The translations under genes and the position numbers were made by a program. From Bacteroidales bacterium (GTDB lineage Bacteria; Bacteroidota; Bacteroidia; Bacteroidales; UBA932), in assembly GCA_017477465.1 (NCBI GenBank), contig JAFUVU010000029.1, forward strand, positions 1-64,000: DNA of 64,000 nucleotides, in the 5' to 3' direction. The first letter of the stretch is position 1, and each line of letters begins with the position of its first letter. This document shows positions 18,505-30,099 of the stretch, one piece after another. A model generated the notes under the pieces. The model ran no database searches and was not told the DNA's origin. It saw only the letters and a list, made by a program, of their open reading frames with translations.

Positions 18505-20247
18505 ATGAAAACTAAAGGAAAAGTAACAGGCATCGTCTCCAACCTGGTGACCGTCCAAGTAGATGGCCCGGTAGCGGAGAACGAAATCTGCTACATCGAC
18601 CTGCAAGGTGTAAAAATGATGGCGGAAGTCATCAAGGTCAATGGCAGCACGGCCTCGGTGCAGGTTTTTGAAAGCACGCGCGGCCTCCGCGGAGGCGACA
18701 GCGTAGAATTCGAAGGCCGGATGCTGGAAGTAACTCTGGGCCCCGGCCTGCTCTCCAGCGTGTACGACGGCCTCCAGAACAACCTGGCCACCATGACGGA
18801 AGTCTTCCTCCAAAGAGGCGAATACACAGACCCGCTGGACCACGAAAAGCTGTGGGAATTCACCCCCCTCGCCAAACCCGGCGACAAGGTAATAGCGGCC
18901 GACTGGCTGGGAGAAGTCAAAGAAGGCTGGCTCCCTCATAAAATCATGGTTCCCTTCTCCTTCCAGGGAGAATATACCGTAAAGTCGGTCAAGGAAGCCG
19001 GACAGTACAATATCGACACCGTCATCGCAATTCTCGTTAACAGCGAAGGCGAGGAAGTCCCCGTAACCATGACGCAGAGATGGCCCGTCAAGGTGGCCGT
19101 CAAGGGCTACAAGGAAAAACCGCGTCCCAACCGCATCATGGAAACCGGCGTCCGCGTGATCGACACCATGAACCCTATCGCAGAAGGCGGCACAGGCTTT
19201 ATTCCCGGCCCGTTCGGCTGCGGAAAAACCGTTCTGCAGCACGCCATAGCAAAGCAAGGCGACGCCGACGTGATAGTAATGGCAGCCTGCGGCGAACGTG
19301 CCAACGAGGTGGTGGAAATCTTCACGGAATTCCCCGAACTCATAGACCCTCACACCGGCCGTCACCTGATGGAGCGTACAACCATCATCTGCAACACCTC
19401 CAACATGCCCGTCGCCGCGCGTGAAGCGTCCGTTTACACAGCCATGACCTTGTGCGAGTATTACCGCGCCATGGGTCTCAAGTGCCTTCTTCTTGCCGAC
19501 TCAACCTCCCGCTGGGCCCAGGCACTCCGCGAGATGAGCAACCGTATGGAAGAGCTTCCGGGCGCCGACGCCTTCCCCGTGGACCTGTCGGCAATCATCT
19601 CCAACTTCTACTCCCGCGCCGGCATGGTTGTCCTGAACAATGGACAGACCGGAGCCGTCACCTTCATCGGCACCGTGTCCCCTGCAGGCGGTAACCTCAA
19701 GGAGCCTGTGACCGAGTCCACCAAAAAGGCGGCCCGCTGCTTCTACGCCCTCGAGCAAAACAGGGCCGACCAGAAGCGCTACCCGGCCGTCGGCCCGCTT
19801 GAGTCCTATTCCAAGTACCTCGACTACCCGGAAATCCGCGAATACCTCAACGAAACCGTTGAAGACGGCTGGGTGGAAAAGGTCCTGCGCGCCAAGAACT
19901 ACATCCGCCGCGGCAAGGAAGCATCGGAACAGATCAACATCCTGGGCGATGACGGCGTTCCTATGAGCTACCACGTAAACTTCTGGAAGAGCGAGCTTAT
20001 CGACTTCGTCATCCTGCAGCAGGACGCCTTCGACTCAATCGACGCCCTGTGCCCGATGGAGCGCCAGCGCTTCATGCTGGACCTTGTCCTCTCAATCTGC
20101 GACAAGGATTTCGACTTCGAAGACTTCGAAAAATGCCGCGACTTCTTCAAGAACCTTATCAACGAGCTGCGCCAAATGAACTACTCGGCCTACGAAAGCG
20201 AGCAGTTCTGGGCTTACAATGAAACCGTTAAGAAACTGACGGCCTAA
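18505..20247 (+). CDS. atpA: V-type ATP synthase catalytic subunit A
   Basis: A 580-residue catalytic subunit. Walker A is GPFGCGKT at about 235-242. The N-terminal beta barrel (GKVTGIVSNLVTVQVDGPV), the A-specific non-homologous insertion (GEYTDPLDHEKLWEF onward) and LLADSTSRWAQALREMSNR are all visible. It hydrolyses or makes ATP in the V1 head with subunit B. A palindromic repeat lies in the 46-bp gap to the next gene. Confidence 0.97.
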   Translation: MKTKGKVTGIVSNLVTVQVDGPVAENEICYIDLQGVKMMAEVIKVNGSTASVQVFESTRGLRGGDSVEFEGRMLEVTLGPGLLSSVYDGLQNNLATMTEVFLQRGEYTDPLDHEKLWEFTPLAKPGDKVIAADWLGEVKEGWLPHKIMVPFSFQGEYTVKSVKEAGQYNIDTVIAILVNSEGEEVPVTMTQRWPVKVAVKGYKEKPRPNRIMETGVRVIDTMNPIAEGGTGFIPGPFGCGKTVLQHAIAKQGDADVIVMAACGERANEVVEIFTEFPELIDPHTGRHLMERTTIICNTSNMPVAAREASVYTAMTLCEYYRAMGLKCLLLADSTSRWAQALREMSNRMEELPGADAFPVDLSAIISNFYSRAGMVVLNNGQTGAVTFIGTVSPAGGNLKEPVTESTKKAARCFYALEQNRADQKRYPAVGPLESYSKYLDYPEIREYLNETVEDGWVEKVLRAKNYIRRGKEASEQINILGDDGVPMSYHVNFWKSELIDFVILQQDAFDSIDALCPMERQRFMLDLVLSICDKDFDFEDFEKCRDFFKNLINELRQMNYSAYESEQFWAYNETVKKLTA

Positions 20248-20248
20248 C

Positions 20249-20279
20249 CGTCATCCCCGGTTCCTGCCGGGGATCTCAT
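20249..20279 (+). repeat. Palindromic repeat copy 3 (between V-ATPase genes)
   Basis: ATCCCCGG (20253-20260), loop TTCCTG, CCGGGGAT (20267-20274), with CGTC on the left and CTC on the right. The frame of conserved flanks is the same as in copies 1 and 2. It fills most of the gap between the subunit A and B genes. There is no T-tract, so it is not a terminator, but it could affect mRNA stability. Confidence 0.75.
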
Positions 20280-20293
20280 CCCGTGTTAGAATT

Positions 20294-21613
20294 ATGGCAA
20301 CAAAAGCATATCAAAGAGTCTATACAAAGCTGGAAGGCATCACCAAGGCCACAGTTTCGCTCCGCGCAAGCGGCGTCAGCAATGACGAGCTGGCCCTCGT
20401 AGGCGGCAAACTGGCCCAGGTAGTTCGTACCAAAGGCGACATGGTCACCCTTCAGATTTTCTCCGGCACCGAAGGCATCCCCACAAACGCGGAAGTCACC
20501 TTCCTCGGAGAGCCCCCTACCCTGAAAGTATCGGAGCAGCTGAGCGGCCGTTTCTTCGACGCTTACGGTCATCCCATCGACGGCGGCCCCGAAATCGACG
20601 GCGAGCCCCGCCCCATCGGCGGCCCTTCCGTCAATCCTTACAAGCGCCGCCAGCCCTCTGAGCTCATTCCTACAGGCATCGCCGGCATCGACCTCAACAA
20701 CACCCTGGTCTCCGGCCAGAAGATCCCCTTCTTCGCCGATCCTGACCAGCCCTACAACCAAGTAATGGCCGATGTGGCCCTCCGTGCCGACGTTGACAAA
20801 ATCATCCTCGGCGGCATGGGCCTCTCGAACGACGACTACCTCTTCTTCCGTCACAGCTTCGAGACCGCAGGTGCCCTCGACAAGATCATCTGCTTTATCA
20901 ACACTACGGAAAATCCTCCGGTAGAACGCCTCCTGGTGCCGGATATGGCACTTACGGCAGCCGAATACTTCGCAGTCGAGAAAAACGAAAAGGTCCTGGT
21001 GCTTCTGACAGACATGACGCTCTATGCCGACGCCCTGTCCATCGTGTCCAACCGCATGGACCAGATTCCTTCCAAGGACTCCATGCCCGGCTCCCTGTAC
21101 AGTGACCTTGCAAAAATCTACGAGAAGGCCGTGCAGCTGCCCACCGGCGGTTCCATCACCATCATCGCAGTTACCACCCTCAACGACGGCGACATCACCC
21201 ACGCCATCCCGGACAACACCGGCTACATCACGGAAGGCCAGCTCTTCCTGAGGGCCGATTCCGACACCGGAAAAGTAATCATCGATCCTTTCCGCAGCCT
21301 GTCCCGTCTGAAACAGCTCGTGCAGGGCAAAAAGACCCGCGAAGACCACTCTCAAGTGATGAACGCCTCCGTACGTCTGTATGCCGATGCCCAGAACGCA
21401 AAGACAAAACTGGAAAACGGTTTCGACCTGTCAGACTACGACCACCGCTGCCTGGCCTACGCAAAAGACTACGCAAGAGAACTTCTGGCCATCGACGTCA
21501 ACATCTCGATAACCGAGATGCTGGACACCGCCTGGAAGCTTTTCGCAAAATACTTCAGCCCGGCAGAAACCGGTATCAAACAGGCACTTATCGATAAATA
21601 CTGGGTCAAATAA
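20294..21613 (+). CDS. atpB: V-type ATP synthase subunit B
   Basis: A 439-residue regulatory subunit of the V1 head. It has the A/B barrel and nucleotide-binding fold but no intact Walker A loop, as expected (GQKIPFFADPDQPYNQVMA at that place). Family segments GSLYSDLAKIYEKAV and NDGDITHAIPDNTGYITEGQ are clear. The next gene starts on its last base. Confidence 0.96.
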   Translation: MATKAYQRVYTKLEGITKATVSLRASGVSNDELALVGGKLAQVVRTKGDMVTLQIFSGTEGIPTNAEVTFLGEPPTLKVSEQLSGRFFDAYGHPIDGGPEIDGEPRPIGGPSVNPYKRRQPSELIPTGIAGIDLNNTLVSGQKIPFFADPDQPYNQVMADVALRADVDKIILGGMGLSNDDYLFFRHSFETAGALDKIICFINTTENPPVERLLVPDMALTAAEYFAVEKNEKVLVLLTDMTLYADALSIVSNRMDQIPSKDSMPGSLYSDLAKIYEKAVQLPTGGSITIIAVTTLNDGDITHAIPDNTGYITEGQLFLRADSDTGKVIIDPFRSLSRLKQLVQGKKTREDHSQVMNASVRLYADAQNAKTKLENGFDLSDYDHRCLAYAKDYARELLAIDVNISITEMLDTAWKLFAKYFSPAETGIKQALIDKYWVK

Positions 21614-22217
21614 TGGCTATCAAAGTCCAATACAATAAAACATCCCTGACGGAGATTGGCAAGCAGCTGAAAGTCCGGCAGAGGGCTCTCCCCACCCTTC
21701 AGAACAAGGAGAGCGCCCTACGCCTGGAAGTGCGCAAAGCCAAGGACGACAGCGATAGTTTGATTGCTCAGTTGGAAGATGCCCTGAAGCGTTACGATTA
21801 CCTGGCCGCCCTCTGGAACGAGTTCGACCCCGGCCTGATAAGCATCACGGACGTAGAACTTTACACCAAGAAAGTAGCCGGCGTTAAAACCCCCGCCCTA
21901 GGCGAGATACACTACGAGCTAAAGCCCTTCAACGCTTTCACAAAGCCTGCCTGGTACGCCGACGGCGTGCATATCCTGCAGGAACTGAGCCGCCTGGGCA
22001 TAGAGTCGGAAGTATATCTTGAAAAGGCGCGTATCTTGGACTACCAACGCAAGAAAACCACCCAGAAGGTGAACTTGTACGAAAAGGTCCAGATTCCCGG
22101 CTATCAGGAAGCCATCCGGAAAATCAAACGCTACATGGAAGACGAAGAAAACCTTTCCAAGGCATCGTCCAAAATCGTTAAAACCCGCCACGCAGAGGAA
22201 GAGGAGGCCTCAGAGCT

Positions 22218-22221
<4 letters not shown>
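21613..22221 (+). CDS. atpD: V-type ATP synthase subunit D (central stalk)
   Basis: A 202-residue, mostly helical protein. The N-terminal YNKTSLTEIGKQLKVRQRAL and the C-terminal long helices correspond to the rotor-shaft D subunit. It turns with the K ring inside the A3B3 head. It overlaps the neighbours by 1 nt upstream and 4 nt downstream. A separate subunit F gene, usually next to D, is not seen. Confidence 0.9.
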
Positions 22222-24451
<2,230 letters not shown>

Positions 24452-24452
24452 T

Positions 24453-26690
24453 ATGAAATACAGACTTGCTATTATTGCGGCCCTGGCAATGGTTGTGGCT
24501 TCCGTCACACCGGCGCAGGGCCGCAAAGTTAAAAAGTTCGTCCACCAGAATGTGGAGATTCCGTCAGTGGAGCCACGCATCCTGTGTGTGGAAACTGCCA
24601 ACACTTCCCTTGTGCTGGCTGTGCGCGAAAACGGAGCCCTGCACCAACTTCACTACGGCTCATCTGTCCCCGCGGCAGAATTCGCAGGAATGAAGCCTGT
24701 AATCGGCCGATACAGCTCCGGCATCCTCGCCTATCCCGCTACAGGCGGGCGTTATCTTGGCGAACCTGCCCTGCATATCCAGTATGCCGACGGCAATCAC
24801 AACACAGAGCTCTACTACACCGGCCACAAAGTGGAGAACAGGCAGGGAGTCGTCTCCACTTGCATCTCCCTCAAAGACTACGTCACAGGGCTGGAAGTCA
24901 ATCTGGTGTATGATGCCTACGTGCAGGAGGATATTATCCTTCAGCATGTGGAAGTGGCAAACACCGGGAAAACACCTCTGAGACTGCTCAATATCGCATC
25001 CGGCGCCTTGCATCTTCAGGCCGACAAATACCTTCTGTCCCACGTCAACGGCGCCTGGGCCAAGGAAATGCAGTTTGAAAGCGAAGCGCTTACGCACGGA
25101 ATCAAAGTCATCGAAAGCAAACGCGGCACGCAGACCACCCAGTGCGAAAATCCCGCATTCTTAGTTAGCCTGAACACTCAGGAACTGCAGGAAGAAAGCG
25201 GCGAAGTGATAGGCGGCGCCCTTGCATGGAGCGGCAATTTCCGCATAAGCTTCGAAAGAGGGCCTGAAAAGCACCTCAGCATCATCGGCGGAGTCAGTCC
25301 TTTTGCATCGGCCTATCCCCTTGCAGGCGGCGAAAGCTTCCGCACTCCGGATATGGTCTGGACTTATTCTGCCAACGGTGCGGGCGGCGTTTCCCGTAAC
25401 CTCCATCGCTGGGCGCTGAAATACCGCCTTCACAATGGGGACCGCATCAATCCCACGCTGCTCAATAGCTGGGAGGGCGCTTACTTCACCTTCACCACTC
25501 AGACTCTGACCCGCATGATTGACGACGCCGCATCCATGGGACTGGAAATGTTCGTCCTGGATGACGGATGGTTCGGCAACGCCTTCCCCCGCAACGGAGA
25601 CAACGCAGGTCTTGGCGACTGGCAGGTAAACAGCACCAAACTTCCCGAAGGCATCGACTATGTGGCATCCTACGCCCACTCCAAGGGCCTTAAATTCGGC
25701 ATCTGGATTGAGCCGGAGATGGTCAATCCCGACTCTGAACTGGCACACAACCATCCCGAATGGGTAATACAGAGCCAAGGCCGCGAGATTTACCAGGAAC
25801 GCAACCAATGGGTGCTTGACCTGGCCAACCCCGCAGTGCAGGACTTTGTATTCAGCATCTTCGATTCGGTCATTAAGCTCTCCCCTTCCATCGACTATGT
25901 AAAGTGGGATTGCAACCGCCCGATCGAATCGGCAGGAAGCCCTTACCTTGGCATTGAGCAGGATAAGCTATACATTGACTACGCGCAGGGCCTGTATAAG
26001 GTAATGGAGCGCATCCGCGCCAAATATCCTTCCGTGCTCATTCAGTGCTGCTCTTCCGGCGGTGCGCGCGTGGATTACGGCCAGCTTCAGTACTTCGATG
26101 AAGTCTGGGCCAGCGACGACACGGACGGCCTGGAGCGCATCTTCATCCAGTACGGCACAAGCCTCTGGTATCCCGCCGCAATCATGGGATCGCACGTGTC
26201 CACAGTGCCTAATCATCAGAGCCGCAACGTCACCCCGCTCAAGTTCCGCTTCGACGTCGCCTGCCAGGGACGCCTGGGTCTGGAACTGCAGCCCAAGTAT
26301 CTGTCGGCCGATGAAATGAAGTTCGTCAACCGCTGCGTCAGCTCATACAAGGGCTATAGGGACATAGTCTTCACCGGTGATCTTTACCGCCTGGGAAGCC
26401 CTTACGAAGGCTCTTTCTACGGGCAGATGTACGTGACTCCGGACAAGTCCCGCGCCGTTGTATATTGCTATTGCCTGCATTTCGACGTGCTCGGCGGTGA
26501 AGGCGTTCCTTTCCGCCTCCGCGGACTTGACCCTTCACGTAAGTACAAAGTGGTGGAGCAGAATGTTGACAGCTCATGCTGGTGGGGCAACGGACAGTCC
26601 TTCTCCGGAGCCTTCCTCTCCAGCGGCGCCTTCAAGCCCGCCCTCCCCAGCCTCTACAGCTCGGCAATCTTCCTTCTTGAAGCGGAATAG
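24453..26690 (+). CDS. Alpha-galactosidase, GH36
   Basis: A 745-residue secreted enzyme with a signal peptide (MKYRLAIIAALAMVVASVTPAQG). The GH36 motifs are clear: LDDGWFGNAF, GIWIEPEMVNPDSEL, the nucleophile Asp in YVKWDCNRP (about D486) and the acid/base Asp in WASDDTDG (about D555), plus the N-terminal beta-supersandwich and C-terminal domain. It removes alpha-linked galactose from oligosaccharides such as raffinose types. The gene starts one base after the K subunit stop, so it appears to be part of the V-ATPase transcript, which is unusual. Confidence 0.93.
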   Translation: MKYRLAIIAALAMVVASVTPAQGRKVKKFVHQNVEIPSVEPRILCVETANTSLVLAVRENGALHQLHYGSSVPAAEFAGMKPVIGRYSSGILAYPATGGRYLGEPALHIQYADGNHNTELYYTGHKVENRQGVVSTCISLKDYVTGLEVNLVYDAYVQEDIILQHVEVANTGKTPLRLLNIASGALHLQADKYLLSHVNGAWAKEMQFESEALTHGIKVIESKRGTQTTQCENPAFLVSLNTQELQEESGEVIGGALAWSGNFRISFERGPEKHLSIIGGVSPFASAYPLAGGESFRTPDMVWTYSANGAGGVSRNLHRWALKYRLHNGDRINPTLLNSWEGAYFTFTTQTLTRMIDDAASMGLEMFVLDDGWFGNAFPRNGDNAGLGDWQVNSTKLPEGIDYVASYAHSKGLKFGIWIEPEMVNPDSELAHNHPEWVIQSQGREIYQERNQWVLDLANPAVQDFVFSIFDSVIKLSPSIDYVKWDCNRPIESAGSPYLGIEQDKLYIDYAQGLYKVMERIRAKYPSVLIQCCSSGGARVDYGQLQYFDEVWASDDTDGLERIFIQYGTSLWYPAAIMGSHVSTVPNHQSRNVTPLKFRFDVACQGRLGLELQPKYLSADEMKFVNRCVSSYKGYRDIVFTGDLYRLGSPYEGSFYGQMYVTPDKSRAVVYCYCLHFDVLGGEGVPFRLRGLDPSRKYKVVEQNVDSSCWWGNGQSFSGAFLSSGAFKPALPSLYSSAIFLLEAE

Positions 26691-26730
26691 ACCTCGACAC
26701 GCAACCCTCTGTGCAACAGCACTTTACAGA

Positions 26731-26766
26731 AATCAAGTGTGGCAAAAAGTCACACTTGATTTTCAT
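26731..26766 (+). terminator. Terminator between alpha-galactosidase and yggS
   Basis: AATCAAGTGTG (26731-26741), a 9-nt loop and CACACTTGATT (26751-26761) form a perfect 11-bp stem followed by TTCATT. It sits between convergent genes, so it may act in both directions, although the tail on the minus-strand side is weak. Confidence 0.8.
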
Positions 26767-26800
26767 TATTGGCTGATTGTCAGGGACTTGCGTGACTAGG

Positions 26801-27457
26801 TTAGTATTCTCTTGGGCCGAAGATGTCGGTGCCGATGCGCACCATTGTGGCGCTGTGGCGGATTGCCAGGCGCCAGTCGTGGGACATGCCGATGGAAAGC
26901 TCATCAAAGAAGGGCAGATTCTTGGCCCGAAGGCCTTTGAACAGGGCCTCGATCCTTTTGAAGTCGCCTTCTATAAGCGCCTGATCATCAGTGTTTGTCG
27001 CCATGCCCATGAGGCCGCAGATCCTTACACCTTCCGGCGCAGGCTTTTCCAGCAGATCAAGAATTTCCTCTTCGGATAAGCCTTGCTTTGTCTCCTCCGC
27101 TCCCAGATGCATCTCCAAAAGCACGTTGACCGGCTTTTCATTTGCAACCGCCCATGCCGATATAGCCTGAAGCAGATGCAGCGAATCCACGGACTGAACC
27201 AGCGAAACGTAAGGCAAAACCAATTTAAGCTTGTTGGTTTGCAAATGGCCGATGAAGTGCCACCGGACATCGGACGGCATCTGAGGGACTTTGGCCGCAA
27301 GCTCCTGCGGGCGGCTTTCGGCAAATATGCGCTGCCCGGCGTTATAGGCTTCCATCAGCCTTTCAACAGGATGAAACTTGGAAACTGCCACGAGTTTTAC
27401 CCCGTCCGGCAGTTCATCCTGCAAGTGTTTCAGCGACTGTGCAATCATAGTTTTCAT
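26801..27457 (-). CDS. yggS: YggS-family PLP-binding protein
   Basis: A 218-residue protein of the PLPBP/YggS family. The cofactor lysine lies in KLVAVSKFHPVERL; other family elements are WHFIGHLQTNK, SVDSLHLLQAI, GLMGMATNTDD and LSIGMSHDWRLAI followed by VRIGTDIFGPREY. It is a single-domain alanine-racemase fold that buffers pyridoxal phosphate and affects amino-acid pools. It overlaps the upstream PAP2 gene by one base. Confidence 0.94.
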   Translation of the reverse strand: MKTMIAQSLKHLQDELPDGVKLVAVSKFHPVERLMEAYNAGQRIFAESRPQELAAKVPQMPSDVRWHFIGHLQTNKLKLVLPYVSLVQSVDSLHLLQAISAWAVANEKPVNVLLEMHLGAEETKQGLSEEEILDLLEKPAPEGVRICGLMGMATNTDDQALIEGDFKRIEALFKGLRAKNLPFFDELSIGMSHDWRLAIRHSATMVRIGTDIFGPREY

Positions 27458-28212
27458 CAGAAGCGAAGGGACAGCGATGCCCCATAGCAGGAGCCTACAG
27501 GAGTTTGGCAGGCATAGGGCACGGCTTCAATATTAAGCTTGGACTTTTTCGCATCCACGCCAAACAATTTACGCTCGTAAGGGAGAAGCCAGTATCCTAT
27601 ATTGGCGCCGAGTATGCCAAAGCCGGCACCGGCCAAAACGTCCGTCGTCCAATGCCTGTTGTGGTACACGCGCATGATACCCGTATATAATGCAAACGAA
27701 TATGCCGCCAGGCCCCACCAGGGGCCATATTCAAGACGTACGAGCTCTGCTCCCAAAAATGCGGTGGCAGTGTGTCCCGAAGGGAAAGACTGGCTGTTTG
27801 CGCCATTAGGACGCTCCACCCCGGCAAGATACTTTATGCCGCCGTTTACCACAAGGGTGAAAAGGATGGCAGTGCCGCTGGCCATAAGCTTTTCCCAGGC
27901 GCCATGCTCCCCGCAGCCGAACAGCGCCGCTCCCAAATACCCGACGTACGGTGTATATTGCAGCGCATCCTCAGGGTTGAAGGAGTTTTTGTCATGCCCC
28001 TGGGCAAGGGCCCAGTCCCGTACCGGCATATTCACATTTTCACGGTACCACGAGCTCAAAGTACCGGCAGTCCCTGCAGCTACAAGAACTGCAGGGGCTG
28101 TCAACTTATACCAGCGGAACTGTTCCGAGGCTGTGTAAACTGAATCTCTGCGCTGGGCAAGTCCCGGCACTATTGCCAGGAAAAGCGCCAATGCAGCCAT
28201 CCATTTTTTCAT
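27457..28212 (-). CDS. PAP2-family membrane phosphatase
   Basis: About 251 residues with a signal peptide or first helix (MKKWMAALALFLAIVPGLAQ). All three motifs of the lipid phosphatase superfamily are present: KYLAGVERP (KX6RP), SFPSGHTA (PSGH) and MRVYHNRHWTTDVLAG (RX5HX3D). It probably dephosphorylates a lipid such as undecaprenyl pyrophosphate or lipid A at the outer face of the inner membrane or in the periplasm. Start set at 28212, where the signal peptide begins and overlaps the yidC stop. Confidence 0.9.
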   Translation of the reverse strand: MKKWMAALALFLAIVPGLAQRRDSVYTASEQFRWYKLTAPAVLVAAGTAGTLSSWYRENVNMPVRDWALAQGHDKNSFNPEDALQYTPYVGYLGAALFGCGEHGAWEKLMASGTAILFTLVVNGGIKYLAGVERPNGANSQSFPSGHTATAFLGAELVRLEYGPWWGLAAYSFALYTGIMRVYHNRHWTTDVLAGAGFGILGANIGYWLLPYERKLFGVDAKKSKLNIEAVPYACQTPVGSCYGASLSLRF

Positions 28213-30095
28213 TATCTGCGCTTTTTGTTCTGTTTTTCCATCTCCCGCTGCATTTTCTGAGCCTCTTCCAGACGCTGCTGCCATTTGCTCTTAGGAGCAG
28301 CCTTGCCGCTGGCTTCCGCCGCTTTGACTTTAGCAAGTACAGCATCCGGTTTGATGACCCATTTCTTGATAATCCAGGTTTCAAGCATGGTTATCAAGTT
28401 GGAGAGGAGATAGTAGTAACTGAGGCCCGAAGAAAGGTTGTTACAGATGAAGAACATCATCACGGGCATCATGTACAGGCTCATCACTTGCATCATCTTG
28501 GCGTTGGGGTCGTTGCCTGTGCTTTGATTCTGCATTGTGATCTTTGAGTAGAAGAACATGGAAAGAGCCATCAGGAGAGCGAAGAGGGATATGTGATCCA
28601 TACCCAAAATACTTGTTCCCCAATGGATTACGTCATCGTATGCGCTTAAGTCTTCTGCCCAAAGGAAGGGTTGCTGACGAAGTTCGATGGAAGCCGGGAA
28701 GAAGCGGAACATAGCCCAGAGGATAGGCATCTGCAGCAGCATCGGCAGGCAGCCGCCCATAGGCGAAACGCCGGCCTTGCGGTACAGGTCCATCGTCTCC
28801 TGCTGCTTCTTCATTGCATCTTCCTGCTTAGGATACTTGGCGTTAATCTTGTCCATATAGGGCTTGAGCGCCTGCATCTTGGCCGATGAAGAATAGCTCT
28901 TGTAGGCAAACGGCAGCACCACGATCTTGATGAAGATAGTCATCAGGAGGATAATGATGCCGTAGCTGGAGAAGAAACGGCTGAGCCAGTCAAACAGAGG
29001 GATGATGACCCATTTGGTGAAGTAGCCGATAATACGGCCGCCCAGAGGAATCACCTTCTCGTATGAGTGATTGTATGCCTTAAGTCCCTTATAATCGTTG
29101 GGGCCGAAGTAGAACTCGAAGGGGACGTCAATCCTTTCAGCGCCCGGGGTGATATCGGCCCTTAAGGCTGCAGAACAGCGCATAAGGTCCTTGTCGCCTT
29201 TAGGAAGGAAGTTGAGGGAGAATTCGCCATAGGAGAAGTTCTTGGGAGCGCGCATGATGGCGCTGAAGAACTGCTGCTGGAAGGCGAACCACTCGATATT
29301 GTTGTTGAAGCGCTTTTCCCCGTTGCGTCCGTTGCCGATATTGGCCGGCTTGTTGTCGTCCGGGAAATAGTAATTGAGGCGGGAGTACTGCGTTTCGTTC
29401 TTGTAGCCTTTCTCCATGCGGGGGATGACGGCTTCGAAGTCCACATCTATGCTGCCGACATTGCGGGGAATAAGCTGACCCATACCGACGAAAGAGACCG
29501 TCTCATTTACAGAGTAGGAATCCTTCAGGAGGGTGTACCGCTGCTCGATGTAACCACCGCCGGCAAAAGGCAGGCGCATTACGACCGTGCTGTCGGAAGA
29601 TTCCGCCTGAATATACTGGAAATTGAATTTACGGGTATCGACGGCTGTAGGTGCATAGACTACATATCCCAGCTCTGATTTTCCTGCCTGGAGGATGTAC
29701 AGAGGCTCTTTTTCGTATGTCAGATAATCTTTTACAAGCACTGAATACGGCTGTGCACCCCGTGTTGTGAACACTACCTGGAGCTTTTCGTTCTCCAAGG
29801 TAATGAGCTGCGCATCAGCCTGAGCCGCTGCATTGAGCAGGGAGTCGGAATAAACCGGAGCGGCCGAAGTATCGGCCTTGGCAGCGACAACGGTGTCCAA
29901 TGCTGCTGCGGCCTCGGGATTGTTTGCACGCCAGATGCTGTCCTGCTGCCACTGGGCGTATGCCTCCGCGGCTGCAATGGAATCAAGCTGTGCCTGATAT
30001 GCCAACTGTTTTTGTTGCTGACGGCTTTGATACCAGAATGTCCCCATCATTATGAGGAAAATCAGGACAAAGCCGATAACTGAATTCTTGTCCAT
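28212..30095 (-). CDS. yidC: Membrane protein insertase YidC
   Basis: About 627 residues. An N-terminal helix (NSVIGFVLIFLIMMGTFWYQ), a large periplasmic domain (about 70-370) and the five-helix insertase core near the C-terminus (WVIIPLFDWLSRFFSSYGII, QMPILWAMFRFFPASIEL) are all visible, with a basic tail. It inserts and folds inner membrane proteins. ATG 30095 is chosen because it starts the first helix. The order DUF349 gene, yidC, PAP2, yggS suggests one operon from the promoter near 31992. Confidence 0.96.
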   Translation of the reverse strand: MDKNSVIGFVLIFLIMMGTFWYQSRQQQKQLAYQAQLDSIAAAEAYAQWQQDSIWRANNPEAAAALDTVVAAKADTSAAPVYSDSLLNAAAQADAQLITLENEKLQVVFTTRGAQPYSVLVKDYLTYEKEPLYILQAGKSELGYVVYAPTAVDTRKFNFQYIQAESSDSTVVMRLPFAGGGYIEQRYTLLKDSYSVNETVSFVGMGQLIPRNVGSIDVDFEAVIPRMEKGYKNETQYSRLNYYFPDDNKPANIGNGRNGEKRFNNNIEWFAFQQQFFSAIMRAPKNFSYGEFSLNFLPKGDKDLMRCSAALRADITPGAERIDVPFEFYFGPNDYKGLKAYNHSYEKVIPLGGRIIGYFTKWVIIPLFDWLSRFFSSYGIIILLMTIFIKIVVLPFAYKSYSSSAKMQALKPYMDKINAKYPKQEDAMKKQQETMDLYRKAGVSPMGGCLPMLLQMPILWAMFRFFPASIELRQQPFLWAEDLSAYDDVIHWGTSILGMDHISLFALLMALSMFFYSKITMQNQSTGNDPNAKMMQVMSLYMMPVMMFFICNNLSSGLSYYYLLSNLITMLETWIIKKWVIKPDAVLAKVKAAEASGKAAPKSKWQQRLEEAQKMQREMEKQNKKRR

Positions 30096-30099
30096 AGGC

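Noticed and set aside
20249..20279. Terminator between the V-ATPase A and B genes
   Set aside because: The hairpin lacks a T-run and lies inside an operon whose subunits must be co-expressed; it fits the palindromic repeat family.
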